Part shown: piece by piece, positions 12,707 to 12,792 of the stretch | Numbering within the stretch: position 1 is the first letter of the stretch | How the letters are laid out: each line of letters opens with the position of its first letter | Source of the DNA: an uncultured Clostridia bacterium | Lineage (GTDB): Bacteria > Bacillota > Clostridia > Oscillospirales > Oscillospiraceae | DNA length: 12,792 nt | NCBI GenBank assembly: GCA_947167725.1 | Contig: CAMVJF010000028.1 | Location: 1 to 12,792, forward strand | Direction: 5' to 3' | Position numbers and translations under genes: made by a program | Notes under the pieces: generated by a model | What the model was told of the DNA's origin: nothing | What the model saw: only the letters and a program-made list of their open reading frames with translations | Databases searched by the model: none

Positions 12707-12792
12707 TTAGCCATTTCTCTTCCCTCCCGTCATGTTGCAGATGTGCTTGGCAGCCTCGTCCTGCTCGTCCTTGTAGAAGGCCGCGCGCTTGA
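12707..12792 (-). CDS. C-terminal end of an upstream flavoprotein, probably NfnA/SudB-type (cut by window edge)
   Basis: Only the last 27 residues are visible: KRAAFYKDEQDEAAKHICNM, then a short Gly/Lys tail, stop at 12707-12709. The frame is open to the window edge and overlaps the gltA ATG by 8 bp, so the two genes are translationally coupled. The usual partner just before gltA/nfnB is the FAD/NAD-binding small subunit (sulfide/dihydroorotate dehydrogenase-like, NfnA). The Lys/Glu-rich tail with a late Cys fits that family's end, but the segment is too short to prove it. Identity is mainly inferred from the neighbour. Confidence 0.6.
   Translation of the reverse strand, partial: KRAAFYKDEQDEAAKHICNMTGGKRNG

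Larger units (their letters stand above)
11235..12714 (-). pseudogene. gltA: NADPH-dependent glutamate synthase small-subunit-like / NfnB flavoprotein, frameshifted by an 88-bp insertion
   Basis: An FAD/NAD(P)-binding iron-sulfur flavoprotein, either GltA-type or the large subunit of electron-bifurcating NADH-dependent ferredoxin:NADP oxidoreductase (NfnB). The 5' part (12714 to about 12455) encodes 87 normal residues, including MPEQDP, the cluster motif CLNCREPRCRTGC and ending TNSLPA. The family continuation VCGRVCPQEKQCESKC, then IAIVGSGPAG (FAD), VAVVGAGNVAMDAARVA (NADPH) and GVFAGGDAVTGSATVILAMGAGK, is in another frame. The shift comes from 88 extra bases near 12367-12471. The gene is 1480 bp, and 1480 minus 88 gives 463 residues, the usual length. 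As read, the first frame stops at 12130 after about 107 foreign residues. All later domains are intact, so the lesion is recent, or is an assembly error. The ATG at 12714 follows GGGAGGG. Confidence 0.85.

Noticed and set aside
1..12792. tRNA, rRNA, CRISPR, IS or prophage content
   Set aside because: No cloverleaf, regular repeat-spacer array, transposase or integrase motif was recognised on either strand.

Overview
The window is about 12.8 kb of GC-rich, tightly packed bacterial chromosome. The genes point to an anaerobic Gram-positive Clostridia, most likely a high-GC gut Oscillospirales/Ruminococcaceae-type lineage. The supporting genes are RNase Y, a two-domain Clp ATPase, an AbrB with a C-terminal CxxC pair, a 2[4Fe-4S] ferredoxin, a YitT-family membrane protein, MurT/GatD and an NfnAB-type pair. 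The lineage is inferred from gene content, since no rRNA lies in the window. No phage, IS, CRISPR or integrase was found.

Layout. Positions 1-691 (-) hold the N-terminal part of RNase Y, cut by the window edge, behind a strong promoter (847-875) and a leader of about 150 nt. Positions 897-3158 (-) hold a Clp ATPase without the ClpC middle domain. A 234-bp divergent region follows, with an extended -10 promoter driving the ferredoxin (3393-3563, +), which ends at an intrinsic terminator. A TrmN6/YabB-type tRNA methyltransferase (3645-4361, +) converges on AbrB (4431-4676, -) across a bidirectional terminator. AbrB and the YitT-family protein (4902-5768, +) are divergent, each with its own promoter. 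YitT converges across a perfect 16-bp bidirectional terminator on a long minus-strand cluster.

The minus-strand cluster reads murT (11049 to 9676), gatD (9661 to 8936), an MtaD-like amidohydrolase (8892 to 7624), a PHP phosphoesterase (7622 to 6780), and an orphan E2/CAT-fold protein (6711 to 5833) that has its own promoter. MurT-GatD amidates lipid II. The amidohydrolase and PHP protein are probably nucleoside or nucleotide salvage enzymes, and their genes are 1 bp apart. No terminator is visible inside the cluster, so the E2-like gene may also be reached by read-through.

The right end (11235-12792, -) holds the large subunit of an NADPH-dependent glutamate synthase/NfnB-type flavoprotein, translationally overlapped by the tail of its NfnA-type partner.

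Most notable observations. (1) The gltA/nfnB reading frame is broken by 88 extra bases (a 71-bp, 83% GC segment between 17-bp near-identical direct repeats). Removing exactly 88 bp restores a normal 463-residue protein. (2) The Clp ATPase lacks the M-domain but keeps an IGF ClpP-docking tripeptide. (3) The orphan E2-like protein has Glu where the catalytic His of the HxxxDG motif should be. (4) The cell-wall amidation genes are joined to an MtaD-PHP pair. I found no clear multi-gene defence or other wholly new system. Apart from these points the window is mostly housekeeping.
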